Origin: Actinomadura citrea
GTDB lineage: Bacteria; Actinomycetota; Actinomycetes; Streptosporangiales; Streptosporangiaceae
NCBI RefSeq assembly: GCF_013409045.1
Contig: NZ_JACCBT010000001.1
Coordinates: 7,480,669 to 7,544,668 of the forward strand
Length of the DNA stretch: 64,000 nt
Direction: 5' to 3'
Shown here: positions 25,910-34,412 of the stretch, piece after piece
Layout: each line of letters opens with the position of its first letter
How positions within the stretch are numbered: position 1 is the stretch's first letter
The notes under the pieces: generated by a model
The model's input: only the letters and a program-made list of their open reading frames with translations
Database searches by the model: none
Told to the model about the DNA's origin: nothing
Translations under genes and position numbers: made by a program

Positions 25910-26739
25910 TGAGGTTCAGCCTCAACCAGTGGACGACCAGGCACTGGCCCCTGGCCGAGCTGGCCGCCGGCTGCGCGTCCGCCGGGGTGAGGGGCGTCGG
26001 GCTGTGGCGCGAGCCCGTCGCCGAGTACGGCCTGGCCCGCACCGGCAAGCTCATGCGCGACCACGGGCTGGCGGTCACGTCCCTGTGCCGGGGCGGCTTC
26101 TTCCAGGAGCCGGACGCGCTGGAGAACAACCGCCGCGCCGTCGAGGAGGCGGCCGAGCTGGGCGCGCCGGCCCTGTGCCTGGTCAGCGGCGGCCTGTCGG
26201 ACGGGTCCCGCGACCTGGACGGGGCGCGCTCGCGCGTCGCCGACGTCCTGGCCGAACTCGCGCCCTACGCGGGCGAGCACGGCGTCCAGCTCGCGATCGA
26301 GCCGCTGCACCCGATGTTCTGCTCGGACCGCTGCGTCGTCTCCACCCTCGGGCAGGCGCTCGACCTGGCGGCGCCCTTCCCGTCCTCCCAGGTGGGCGTC
26401 ATGGTCGACACCTACCACCTGTGGTGGGACCCGGCGGTGTGGGACGGCATCGCCCGCGCCGGCGCCGAGGGGCGGATCTCGCTGTTCCAGGTCGCCGACT
26501 GGATCACGCCGCTGCCCGAGGGCGTCCTCACCGGGCGCGGCATGCTCGGCGACGGGTGCGTCGAGCTGCGCCGGTTCCGCGAGGCGGTGGACGCCACCGG
26601 CTACACCGGCCCGATCGAGGTGGAGATCTTCAACGACGCGTTGTGGGCCATGCCGGGCCCCGACGCCCTCGCCCTGACGATGGCCCGCTACGAGGAGCAC
26701 GTCTTCGAGGGACACGTCTTCGAGGGACACGGGGCGTGA
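25909..26739 (+). CDS. Sugar phosphate isomerase/epimerase family (xylose isomerase-like TIM barrel)
   Basis: 276 residues of an AP-endonuclease-2-type TIM barrel. Metal-site phrases are present: LAIEPLHPMFCSDRCVVSTL (Glu), VGVMVDTYHLWWDPAVWDGI (Asp-His) and PIEVEIFNDALWAM (Glu). The family isomerises or epimerises sugars and keto-sugars; partners of Gfo/Idh/MocA dehydrogenases often act on 3-keto or inosose intermediates. The ATG at 25909 overlaps the DUF993 stop. The C-terminus has a tandem duplication (HVFEGHVFEGHGA) caused by a 15-bp repeat at 26698-26727. Confidence 0.88.
   Translation: MRFSLNQWTTRHWPLAELAAGCASAGVRGVGLWREPVAEYGLARTGKLMRDHGLAVTSLCRGGFFQEPDALENNRRAVEEAAELGAPALCLVSGGLSDGSRDLDGARSRVADVLAELAPYAGEHGVQLAIEPLHPMFCSDRCVVSTLGQALDLAAPFPSSQVGVMVDTYHLWWDPAVWDGIARAGAEGRISLFQVADWITPLPEGVLTGRGMLGDGCVELRRFREAVDATGYTGPIEVEIFNDALWAMPGPDALALTMARYEEHVFEGHVFEGHGA
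26698..26727. repeat. 15-bp tandem duplication at isomerase 3' end
   Basis: CACGTCTTCGAGGGA occurs twice in a row just before the stop codon, adding five residues to the C-terminus. Most likely slippage; functionally neutral. Confidence 0.75.
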
Positions 26740-28025
26740 CGTCCGCTCCGGCGCGCCCGCGCACGTCCGGATCCGGCGGCGGCCGGACGTGGCGGGCGGC
26801 GTCCGGGGCGTGGCTCGGGATCGGGACGGCGCCGGGCGCGCTCGTCCTCGGGGCGCAGGTCGGCGGGCGGCACGGCGGCGCGCTGCCCGTCCCGGTCCTG
26901 GTGGTCGGCGGGGCCGTCATGGCCGCGCTGCTCGCCGCGCAGGGACGGCTCGGCCTGCGGGAGCCCGCAGGGGAGAACGCCGGCATGGCCGACCTCGCGC
27001 CCCGCTACCTGGCCCCGGTCGCCGAGCGCGCCTTCACCGCGCTGCTCGCGGTCGCGATGGTCGGCTGGTTCGGGTTCAACGTCGGCCTCGGCGGGGCGGC
27101 CGCCGCGGCGCTCGGCGGCGTCCCGGACGCGGTCGGCGTCGCGGTGCTGACCGTCCCCACGGTCGCGGTGCTGGTCGCGGGCGGCGGGCGGTGGAACGCG
27201 GTCGCGGTCGCCACCACCCTCACCGCGGTCGCGCTGATCGGCATCGTCGCGGTGAAGCTCGCGCCGCCCGCCTCGCCCGCCTCGCCCGTCTCGCTCGCGC
27301 GGGACGGGCCGCCCGGCGTCCTCGCCGCGGACCTCGCCGGGTACATCGGGTACGTGTCGGTGTTCGCCGTGCGGGCCCCCGACTTCACCGTCGGCCTGCG
27401 CGGCCGCCGCGACCTCGCGGCCTGCGTCGCGCTGCTCGTCGTCCCCGCCCTGGCGGCCTCCGTCGTCGGCGCCGGGGTCGCGGCGGCCAGCGGCTCCACC
27501 GACGTGGTCGCCGTCCTCGCCGGCCCGGACGGGCTTCCGGCCGCCAACCTGTTCGTCGCCGCCTCGGTCATAGCCCCGACCCTCGCCGCCGTCCACTCCG
27601 GCGCCCTGGCCGCCAACCGCTTCCTCCCCCATCCCCCACCCGGCACCGCCCCGGCGGACGGCGCCGCCGGGGGGCCGCCAGGAGGGCGTCGGGGGCGGAT
27701 GGAGGGGCGGCGGGTCGTGGCGGTGCTGGCGATCGCGGTGCCCGGCGCGGTGCTCGCGGCGCTGCGGGTCGACCGGATGCTGCTCGAATGGCTGACGGTG
27801 CTGGCGGCGGCGCTGCCGGCGCTGGTTCCGCCGATGGCGGCCGAGTTCGGGCGGAGGCGGCGCGGGCGCGCGGGACGGCCCGTGGCGACGTGGATCTGGG
27901 CGCCCGGTGCCGCGGTGGCCGTGACCCTGACCCTGGCCGGGCATGCCGCCGCCGCCCCCGTGGGTCTCATCGTGTCCACAGGCGCGACGCTGGTCCACGC
28001 GTGGTTCCGTCGCGAGCGGTCGTGA
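26736..28025 (+). CDS. Multi-pass membrane permease (NCS1/cytosine-permease-like, divergent)
   Basis: 429 residues with about 12 hydrophobic segments. WLGIGTAPGALVLGAQVGGR at the first helix and AVAMVGWFGFNVGLGGAAAAAL resemble the NCS1 nucleobase/cation symporter fold (CodB group), but the match is weak and a different APC-superfamily member is possible. The GTG start at 26736 overlaps the stop of the isomerase gene. It is the last gene of the importer-to-isomerase unit, so it may be a second uptake route for the pathway's substrate. Very high GC and Ala/Val/Gly content. Confidence 0.65.
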   Translation: MTSAPARPRTSGSGGGRTWRAASGAWLGIGTAPGALVLGAQVGGRHGGALPVPVLVVGGAVMAALLAAQGRLGLREPAGENAGMADLAPRYLAPVAERAFTALLAVAMVGWFGFNVGLGGAAAAALGGVPDAVGVAVLTVPTVAVLVAGGGRWNAVAVATTLTAVALIGIVAVKLAPPASPASPVSLARDGPPGVLAADLAGYIGYVSVFAVRAPDFTVGLRGRRDLAACVALLVVPALAASVVGAGVAAASGSTDVVAVLAGPDGLPAANLFVAASVIAPTLAAVHSGALAANRFLPHPPPGTAPADGAAGGPPGGRRGRMEGRRVVAVLAIAVPGAVLAALRVDRMLLEWLTVLAAALPALVPPMAAEFGRRRRGRAGRPVATWIWAPGAAVAVTLTLAGHAAAAPVGLIVSTGATLVHAWFRRERS

Positions 28026-28061
28026 CGGGATGTCCACATCCGGCTGGCCCGAAATTGATCC

Positions 28062-28090
28062 TTGACGTCGGGCGAGGCCGGTCGTACCTT
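28062..28090 (+). promoter_or_regulatory. Promoter of the sugar dehydrogenase gene
   Basis: TTGACG (28062-28067), 17-bp spacer, TACCTT (28085-28090). The paired LacI operators begin four bases later, over the expected transcription start. Confidence 0.65.
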
Positions 28091-28093
28091 CTG

Positions 28094-28118
28094 GAAAGCG
28101 CTTCCAGAAAGCGCTTTC
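28094..28118. promoter_or_regulatory. Paired LacI-type operators
   Basis: One-mismatch GAAAGCGCTTCC at 28094-28105 and perfect GAAAGCGCTTTC at 28107-28118. The start-to-start distance is 13 bp, identical to the pair at 20702, but with the perfect copy now downstream. Confidence 0.85.
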
Positions 28119-28150
28119 CTGCCACCGATCCCCACCCTAGGACGGCTGGA

Positions 28151-30244
28151 ATGCGAAGAAAGCTCAGCTGGTGTCTCCTCACGATCGCGGCGCTGCTGCT
28201 GCCGCTGCTCAGCGTCCCCCCGGCGGCGCAGGCCCGGGACGACGCCCCGATCCTCGACCCGATCCCCGACGACCCCGCCCCGTCCGGCCTCGGCCTCGTC
28301 CTCCAGGAGGTCGCGCAGCTGCCGAAGTCGACGCCGACCGGCACCCCCACCGACCCGCGGCTGCTGCGGTGGAACCGCATCAACCACGTCGGTGAGGTCC
28401 CCGACCACTCGGGCCGCCTGTACGTGCCCGACCTGAACGGCAACCTGTACCTGCTCGACAAGAAGACCCGCACCCCGCACGTCTACCTGGACGTCGCCGC
28501 CACGTTCGCGCCCGACTTCTTCTCCCAGGCCGGACTCGGGCAGGGCTTCGGATTCGTCGCGTTCCACCCTGACTTCCGCAAGAACGGGAAGTTCTACACC
28601 ACGCACGTCGAGGCGGGCGAGGCGCTGAAGACCAAGACGCCCGACCTCACCCCGCAGCCGAAGACCGGCTACCACGGCGTCATCGACGAGTGGACGGCCA
28701 CGAACCCCGAGGCCGACACCTTCTCCGGGACGCATCGCGAGATCCTGCGCGTCGGCTTCGCCGGGCGCATCCACAACCTCCAGCAGATCGACTTCAACCC
28801 GAACGCCCGTCCGGGCGACGCCGACTACGGCAAGCTCTACGTGTCGGTCGGCGACGGCGGCAACGGCAACGTCGGCGACAACGGCGGCGACCCGCAGAAC
28901 CTCGGCGTCCCGCAGGGCAAGATCCTGCGGATCGACCCCGCCGGGAACGACAGCGCCAACGGCAGGTACGGCGTCCCCGCCGACAACCCGTTCGCCGGGC
29001 AGGCCGGCAAGCTCGGCGAGATCTACGCCTACGGCATGCGCGACCCGCACCGGTTCAGCTGGGACACCGGCGGGAAGCACCGGCTGTTCCTCGCGCACAT
29101 CGGCGAGCACGAGATCGAGTCGATCCACGAGCTCTACCCGGGCGCGAACATCGGGTGGAGCGAGCGGGAGGGCGCGTTCACGTTCCGCAAGGACGACCGC
29201 TGCCACCTGTACCCGCTGCCGGCCGACGACGCCAAGTACGACTACGAGTACCCGCTCGCGGCCTACGACCACGACCCGCCCGCCGACTGGAACTGCAGCA
29301 GCGACGTCGGCCACGCCATCTCCGGCGGCTACGTCTACCGGGGCGCGAGGCTGCCCGCGCTGCGCGGCAAGTACCTGTTCACCGACATCGTGGACGGCCG
29401 GCTCATGTACACCGAAGAGTCGGAGATGAAGCACGACGCGACCGGCACGAACCGCGCCCAGATCTACGAGATGGCGGCCTACGACACCTCCGGCAAGCCC
29501 GTCACGATGCGGGAGCTGGCCGGTGACCAGCGCGTCGACCTGCGGTACGGGTCGGACGGCAAGGGCGAGCCCTACCTGCTCGCCAAGGCCAACGGCAAGA
29601 TCTGGAAGGTCGTCGGGACCAAGCGGGTCGCGTCCGGAGCGGCGGGCCCCGTCCGCGTCGGGAACGCGATGAACGCCGCGAACTGGACGCCCGTCACGCC
29701 GTCCAAGTGGCAGTTCCCGGGCGACCAGGTGATCCTGGCCGAGGCCGGCGAGCAGCGTCCGGGCCCGCGCCGCCCGTTCGAGTACGCGGTGCTGAACAAG
29801 GGCCCCGCGCTCACCTCGACGCAGATCGACGCGCAGGTGCGGCTGGACACGCCGGTGTCGGTCAGCAACCGGGACGTGATCGTCATCTTCGGCTACCAGG
29901 ACGACACGCACTACTACTACACCCACCTCTCCAGCGACAACACCATCTACCCGCACAACGGGATCTTCCTGGTGAACGGCGCCGACCGGCTGCGCATCGA
30001 CCAGCAGTGGAACGCCAACCGGTCGCACGGCGCCCCGCCGGCCATCACCGACGAGGCGTGGCACCGCGTCCGGGTCGACCGCCGAGCGGACACCGGCGAG
30101 ACCGCCGTGTACGTGGACGGGTCCTCCCGGCCGGTCTTCACGGCCGTCGACAAGACCCTCGGCTCCGGCCGGGTGGGCTTCGGCTCGTTCGACAACATCG
30201 GCCGGCTCCGCGACCTGACGGTCCGCGGAACCCCGGCGAAGTAA
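28151..30244 (+). CDS. Secreted PQQ-dependent sugar dehydrogenase (GSDH family) with C-terminal concanavalin-like domain
   Basis: 697 residues. Signal peptide of about 28 residues ends PPAAQA. The six-bladed GSDH propeller spans about 60-460: GFGFVAFHPDFRKNGKFYTT, RIHNLQQIDFNPNARPGDAD, YGKLYVSVGDGGNGNVGDNG, YGMRDPHRFSWDTGGKHRLF and GANIGWSEREGAFTF are hallmark strands of soluble glucose/sorbosone dehydrogenases. Residues about 500-695 form a LamG/3-keto-disaccharide-hydrolase-like jelly roll (YQDDTHYYYTHLSSDNT, VRVDRRADTGETAVYVDG). It would oxidise an extracellular sugar or glycoside. Its own promoter carries paired LacI operators. The fusion of dehydrogenase and jelly-roll domain is notable. 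Confidence 0.88.
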   Translation: MRRKLSWCLLTIAALLLPLLSVPPAAQARDDAPILDPIPDDPAPSGLGLVLQEVAQLPKSTPTGTPTDPRLLRWNRINHVGEVPDHSGRLYVPDLNGNLYLLDKKTRTPHVYLDVAATFAPDFFSQAGLGQGFGFVAFHPDFRKNGKFYTTHVEAGEALKTKTPDLTPQPKTGYHGVIDEWTATNPEADTFSGTHREILRVGFAGRIHNLQQIDFNPNARPGDADYGKLYVSVGDGGNGNVGDNGGDPQNLGVPQGKILRIDPAGNDSANGRYGVPADNPFAGQAGKLGEIYAYGMRDPHRFSWDTGGKHRLFLAHIGEHEIESIHELYPGANIGWSEREGAFTFRKDDRCHLYPLPADDAKYDYEYPLAAYDHDPPADWNCSSDVGHAISGGYVYRGARLPALRGKYLFTDIVDGRLMYTEESEMKHDATGTNRAQIYEMAAYDTSGKPVTMRELAGDQRVDLRYGSDGKGEPYLLAKANGKIWKVVGTKRVASGAAGPVRVGNAMNAANWTPVTPSKWQFPGDQVILAEAGEQRPGPRRPFEYAVLNKGPALTSTQIDAQVRLDTPVSVSNRDVIVIFGYQDDTHYYYTHLSSDNTIYPHNGIFLVNGADRLRIDQQWNANRSHGAPPAITDEAWHRVRVDRRADTGETAVYVDGSSRPVFTAVDKTLGSGRVGFGSFDNIGRLRDLTVRGTPAK

Positions 30245-30250
30245 CGGCCT

Positions 30251-30289
30251 CCTCCGGGCGGGCGCCGCGACCCGGCGCCCGCCCGGAGG
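30251..30289 (+). terminator. Hairpin between sugar dehydrogenase and LamG genes
   Basis: Perfect 17-bp stem (30251-30267 / 30273-30289) with a 5-base loop just after the dehydrogenase stop. Probably a terminator or attenuator; the next gene starts 17 bp downstream, leaving no room for a separate promoter, so partial read-through is likely. Confidence 0.7.
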
Positions 30290-30305
30290 GCCTCAAGGAG
30301 TCGAC

Positions 30306-31241
30306 ATGATGATTCGCCGCGGCACCGCCGCACTCACCACCGCGCTGCTGGGCGCCTCTCTCTGCGTCGCCGCAGCCCCGGCCCACGCCTCGACCGGCGG
30401 CGTCTTCCCGCCCCTGAAGAAGAACCTCATCTCCTACTACGACTTCGAGCACCCCGTCCCGGGCGACCCGTCCCGCGAGGCCGACCGCGGACGCTCCGGA
30501 ACCACGATCAACCTGATCAACGGCGGCGCGGCCATGCGGGTCCGGGACGGCGCGCGGCGGCACGCCGTCCAGCTCGGGCAGGTCGCCCCGTCCGCGAAGG
30601 GCAACGACGACTGGAAGGCGGGGGTCTACTCCGCGCCCGGCGTCCCGTCCCTGCACGCGTTCAGCTCCGCCAAGGGCGCGACCCTCGCGGGCTGGATCAA
30701 GATGACCGGCACGAACCCGAGCCCCAACACCGAGACGTCCAACCCGAGCGACGTCTACAACGCGATCGGCCTGTCCGGCCTGCTCACCGGGGACTCCGAC
30801 GGCCACGCCGTGCGCGCCCTGCTGGAGATCATCGAGGTCTCCGGCACCCTGCACGTCGTCGCGCTGGGCCGCCGCGTGGACGGTTCGAAGTCCCAGACGT
30901 TCGCGGCGAGCGAGGACTGGCAGAGCATCCTCCCCCAGAACACCTGGGTGCACCTCGCAGCGACGTTCGACTACGACACCGGTGCGATGGCGCTCTACAA
31001 GGACGGCAGGCCGCTGGACGGCTTCTACACCACGGCCGGGGACCCGTGGGGCCTCGAAGGCGCCCCCGAGCCCGACGTCACGTCCGCCACGGACCCCCGC
31101 GGCATCAAGATCGGCGGGAGCTACCCGCAGAACACCGCGGAGAAGAACCCCTGCAACTGCCGCATGGACGGCCTGATGTTCCTCGACCGCCCCCTCACCC
31201 CGAAGGAAGCGGCCATCCAGTACAAGTTCGCGAACCGCTGA
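30306..31241 (+). CDS. Secreted LamG/concanavalin A-like domain protein
   Basis: 311 residues. Signal peptide of about 28 residues ends APAHA. The rest is one LamG-type jelly roll: NLISYYDFEHPVPGDPSREA, SAKGATLAGWIKMTGTNPSP, NTWVHLAATFDYDTGAMALY and KDGRPLDGFYTT, then DGLMFLDRPLTPKEAAIQYK, the typical last strand. Cysteines in NPCNCRMD may form a disulfide. No catalytic residues were recognised; carbohydrate or polymer binding is likely. AAGGAG precedes the start. It lies directly after the sugar dehydrogenase, whose C-terminal domain has the same fold. Confidence 0.82.
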   Translation: MMIRRGTAALTTALLGASLCVAAAPAHASTGGVFPPLKKNLISYYDFEHPVPGDPSREADRGRSGTTINLINGGAAMRVRDGARRHAVQLGQVAPSAKGNDDWKAGVYSAPGVPSLHAFSSAKGATLAGWIKMTGTNPSPNTETSNPSDVYNAIGLSGLLTGDSDGHAVRALLEIIEVSGTLHVVALGRRVDGSKSQTFAASEDWQSILPQNTWVHLAATFDYDTGAMALYKDGRPLDGFYTTAGDPWGLEGAPEPDVTSATDPRGIKIGGSYPQNTAEKNPCNCRMDGLMFLDRPLTPKEAAIQYKFANR

Positions 31242-31248
31242 CCCCCGC

Positions 31249-31284
31249 CGCCGGCGCCCCCTGGGCGCCGGCGGTCCTTCTCTT
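31249..31284 (+). terminator. Terminator of the LamG gene
   Basis: Perfect 12-bp stem (31249-31260 / 31264-31275), CCT loop, followed by the pyrimidine run TCCTTCTCTTC. One of the best intrinsic terminators in the window. Confidence 0.88.
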
Positions 31285-31296
31285 CACTCGACATCA

Positions 31297-31320
31297 GGGC
31301 CGGGTCACCACCCGGCCCTT
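31297..31320 (-). terminator. Terminator of the propeller-protein gene
   Basis: Perfect 10-bp stem AGGGCCGGGT / ACCCGGCCCT with a 4-base loop, directly beyond the minus-strand stop codon at 31321. Confidence 0.8.
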
Positions 31321-32247
31321 TCACGTGCACAGGCGGGCGGTGTAGAGGGCGGTGTCCGTGGCGGCCAGGAGGGTGCCGTCGGGGGCCAGGGCCAGGTCGT
31401 TGGCCGGGGTCGGCAGCTTGATGCGGTGGGACGGGGTCGGGACGGCGGCGTTCCAGGCGACGAGGGTGTCGGGAGCGTCCCGGAGGGCGGCGGCCACCAG
31501 GAGGTGACCGTCGACCAGGCCGCCGGCCACCTGGTCGCAGGGGGCCGGTGTGGACAGGGTCGCGAGGCGGTCGCCGTCCAGGCCCTGCACGCCCAGGCCC
31601 TCCGGGGTCGGAGAGAGGAGGACGAGGCCGTCCGGGGACGGGGTGAGGGTCGCGGCGCCGGAGGGGGCTGCGGCGATCTCCTCGCCGCGTTCGAGATCCA
31701 GGAGCCTGACCGTGGAGTCGCCGGTCAGGCCGGTCAGGCCGGTGAGGGCGGTGAGGGCGCCCGTCGCGGGCGTCGCGTGCAGGAGCCTGCGGCCGAGGGC
31801 GCTGTGGTGGCCGAGCCAGAGGCGGAAGTCGGCGAGGCGGTCGCCCGTGAGGGCGTCCCACACGGCGACCTCGGCGTCGTTCGCGGGACCGAAGACGGCG
31901 ACGACCGCGCCGCGGCCGTGGTGGACGGTGAGGCCGAGCAGGTCCGGGTGGGCGTCCAGGGCGAGTTCGCGGCCCGTGCCGAGATCGTGGACGTGGAGGC
32001 GGTCGCGGTGCGTCCAGGCGACGGTCGGCGACCCGGCGAGGAGGCCGAACGCCCAGTCGGCACGATCGGCGGGGAAGTCGGGGATCGGCGGGCCGAGCGG
32101 CGCGCCGGCCGCCAGGTCCCACGCCTGGCCGGTGTTCACGCCCTGCCCGACCCGGGAGGTGAACGCCAGCGACGGACGCTCGGCGGTGGCGGCGACGCCG
32201 TCGAAGGACCCTCGCGCCAACGGGTCCGCCAGCACGCTTTCCGGCAT
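31321..32247 (-). CDS. WD40/beta-propeller-like protein
   Basis: 308 residues made of repeated strands ending in W-D or similar: TGQAWDLAAGAPLGPPIPDF, DAEVAVWDALTGDRLADFRL, DSTVRLLDLERGEEIAAAPS and NDLALAPDGTLLAATDTALY. This is the pattern of a seven-bladed WD40-type propeller. There is no signal peptide, so it is probably cytoplasmic. A tripled LTG motif (LTGLTGLTG) comes from a 9-bp repeat. Start set at the ATG for MPESVLADPLARG. It is 70 bp downstream of galT on the same strand. A protein-protein scaffold role is inferred. Confidence 0.75.
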   Translation of the reverse strand: MPESVLADPLARGSFDGVAATAERPSLAFTSRVGQGVNTGQAWDLAAGAPLGPPIPDFPADRADWAFGLLAGSPTVAWTHRDRLHVHDLGTGRELALDAHPDLLGLTVHHGRGAVVAVFGPANDAEVAVWDALTGDRLADFRLWLGHHSALGRRLLHATPATGALTALTGLTGLTGDSTVRLLDLERGEEIAAAPSGAATLTPSPDGLVLLSPTPEGLGVQGLDGDRLATLSTPAPCDQVAGGLVDGHLLVAAALRDAPDTLVAWNAAVPTPSHRIKLPTPANDLALAPDGTLLAATDTALYTARLCT

Positions 32248-32317
32248 GCGTCGGAGCGTAGGCCACGCGGCGGAGATCGTTCTGGACAGTCGCGAAATCG
32301 GTCGGGTCAAGCCCGAG

Positions 32318-33367
<1,050 letters not shown>

Positions 33368-33391
33368 CTCGACTTCATCTCGACCGGCAGC

Positions 33392-34048
33392 CTACAGCGC
33401 GGAGGCGTCCGCCCGCGTCGCCTCCTCGTGCACCGACAGCAGATACCTGACCAGCGTCGTCAGCACGTCCTTGCCGGACGTCCGCTCCCGGACGTCGCAC
33501 ATCACGACCGGGGTCCCCTCGCTGAGGTCGAGCGCCTCCCGGATCTCCGAGGGCGTGTAGTCGTAGCCGTCGTCGAAGCGGTTCACGGCGATGACGAACG
33601 GCAGGCCCCGGTTCTCGAAGTAGTCGACGGCGGGGAAGCTGTCCGAGAGGCGGCGGGTGTCGGCGAGCACGACGGCACCGAGCGCCCCGAAGGACAGCTC
33701 GTCCCACATGAACCAGAACCGGTCCTGGCCGGGCGTGCCGAACAGGTAGAGCACGAGGCCTTCGCGGATCGTGATGCGGCCGAAGTCCATCGCGACCGTG
33801 GTGGTGGTCTTCTGCTCGACGCCCTCGGTGTCGTCGACGCCGACGCCCCGGTCGGTGAGCAGTTCCTCGGTCTGCAGGGGGCGGATCTCGCTGACGGAGC
33901 CGACGAGCGTGGTCTTGCCGACGCCGAAGCCCCCGGCGACGAGGATCTTCACCGCCACCGGCGTCGCCGGGCCGACCCCCTCCCGGGGGGACGGCCCCGC
34001 GCTCCCTCCGGCGGCCGCACCGGCGTTCTCAGAGGGCTTGGAGACCAT
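33392..34048 (-). CDS. Conservon-type small GTPase (CvnD-like)
   Basis: 218 residues. P-loop GGFGVGKTT, switch-region DRGVGVDDTEGVEQKTTTTV, DFGRI as the DxxG equivalent, and NRFD in place of NKxD define the ATP/GTP-binding protein of actinomycete conservons. The first 30 residues are Ala/Gly/Pro-rich. It overlaps the DUF742 gene by 20 bp. CvnD proteins act as membrane-associated GTP switches with the sensor (CvnA), roadblock protein (CvnB) and DUF742 protein (CvnC) in control of development and secondary metabolism. Confidence 0.95.
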   Translation of the reverse strand: MVSKPSENAGAAAGGSAGPSPREGVGPATPVAVKILVAGGFGVGKTTLVGSVSEIRPLQTEELLTDRGVGVDDTEGVEQKTTTTVAMDFGRITIREGLVLYLFGTPGQDRFWFMWDELSFGALGAVVLADTRRLSDSFPAVDYFENRGLPFVIAVNRFDDGYDYTPSEIREALDLSEGTPVVMCDVRERTSGKDVLTTLVRYLLSVHEEATRADASAL

Positions 34049-34406
34049 GGAGCACTTCCCTCAGCAGACGTTCCTTGGAGAGCGCGCTCTCCTGTTGGGG
34101 ACGGGTGGCGGTGATGAGCCGGTGGTGGAGCAGGTCGCCGAGCAGCACCCGCACGACGACGAGCGGCAGCCGCATCCGCGCCGCGACCTCGGCCACCGGC
34201 TGCGGTTGCAGGCACATCTCCAGGATGTCGAGGTGCTCGGGACCGATGCCGGGCGAGCCCGACCGCGGCCGCGCCGCGGTCGAGACTATCGTGATCATGT
34301 CGAAGGCCTCGCCGGTCGCGGGCCTGGCGCGCCCGCGGGTGAGCGCGTACGACCGCACGATCGGGCCGGCCTCGTCATCGAGCCATTCGCTGCCAGGACC
34401 GGTCAT
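34029..34406 (-). CDS. DUF742 family protein (CvnC-like)
   Basis: 125 residues: VRSYALTRGRARPATGEAFD near the N-terminus, then the winged-helix core EHLDILEMCLQPQPVAEVAA and LPLVVVRVLLGDLLHHRLI, all hallmarks of DUF742. It lies six bases after the sensor stop and overlaps the GTPase start. In most conservons a roadblock/LC7 gene sits between sensor and DUF742; here there is no space for one. Confidence 0.95.
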   Translation of the reverse strand: MTGPGSEWLDDEAGPIVRSYALTRGRARPATGEAFDMITIVSTAARPRSGSPGIGPEHLDILEMCLQPQPVAEVAARMRLPLVVVRVLLGDLLHHRLITATRPQQESALSKERLLREVLHGLQAL

Positions 34407-34412
34407 GGTCCG

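Noticed and set aside
27005..30064. 1019-codon minus-strand open frame opposite the permease and sugar dehydrogenase
   Set aside because: It is the antisense of well-supported genes, with Val/Arg/Gly-rich low-complexity content typical of GC-rich shadow frames.
26789..30244. A very long plus-strand open frame running from the permease region into the sugar dehydrogenase
   Set aside because: Only the part from 28151 has a signal peptide, family motifs and a promoter. The upstream part is Arg/Gly-rich out-of-frame reading of the permease gene.
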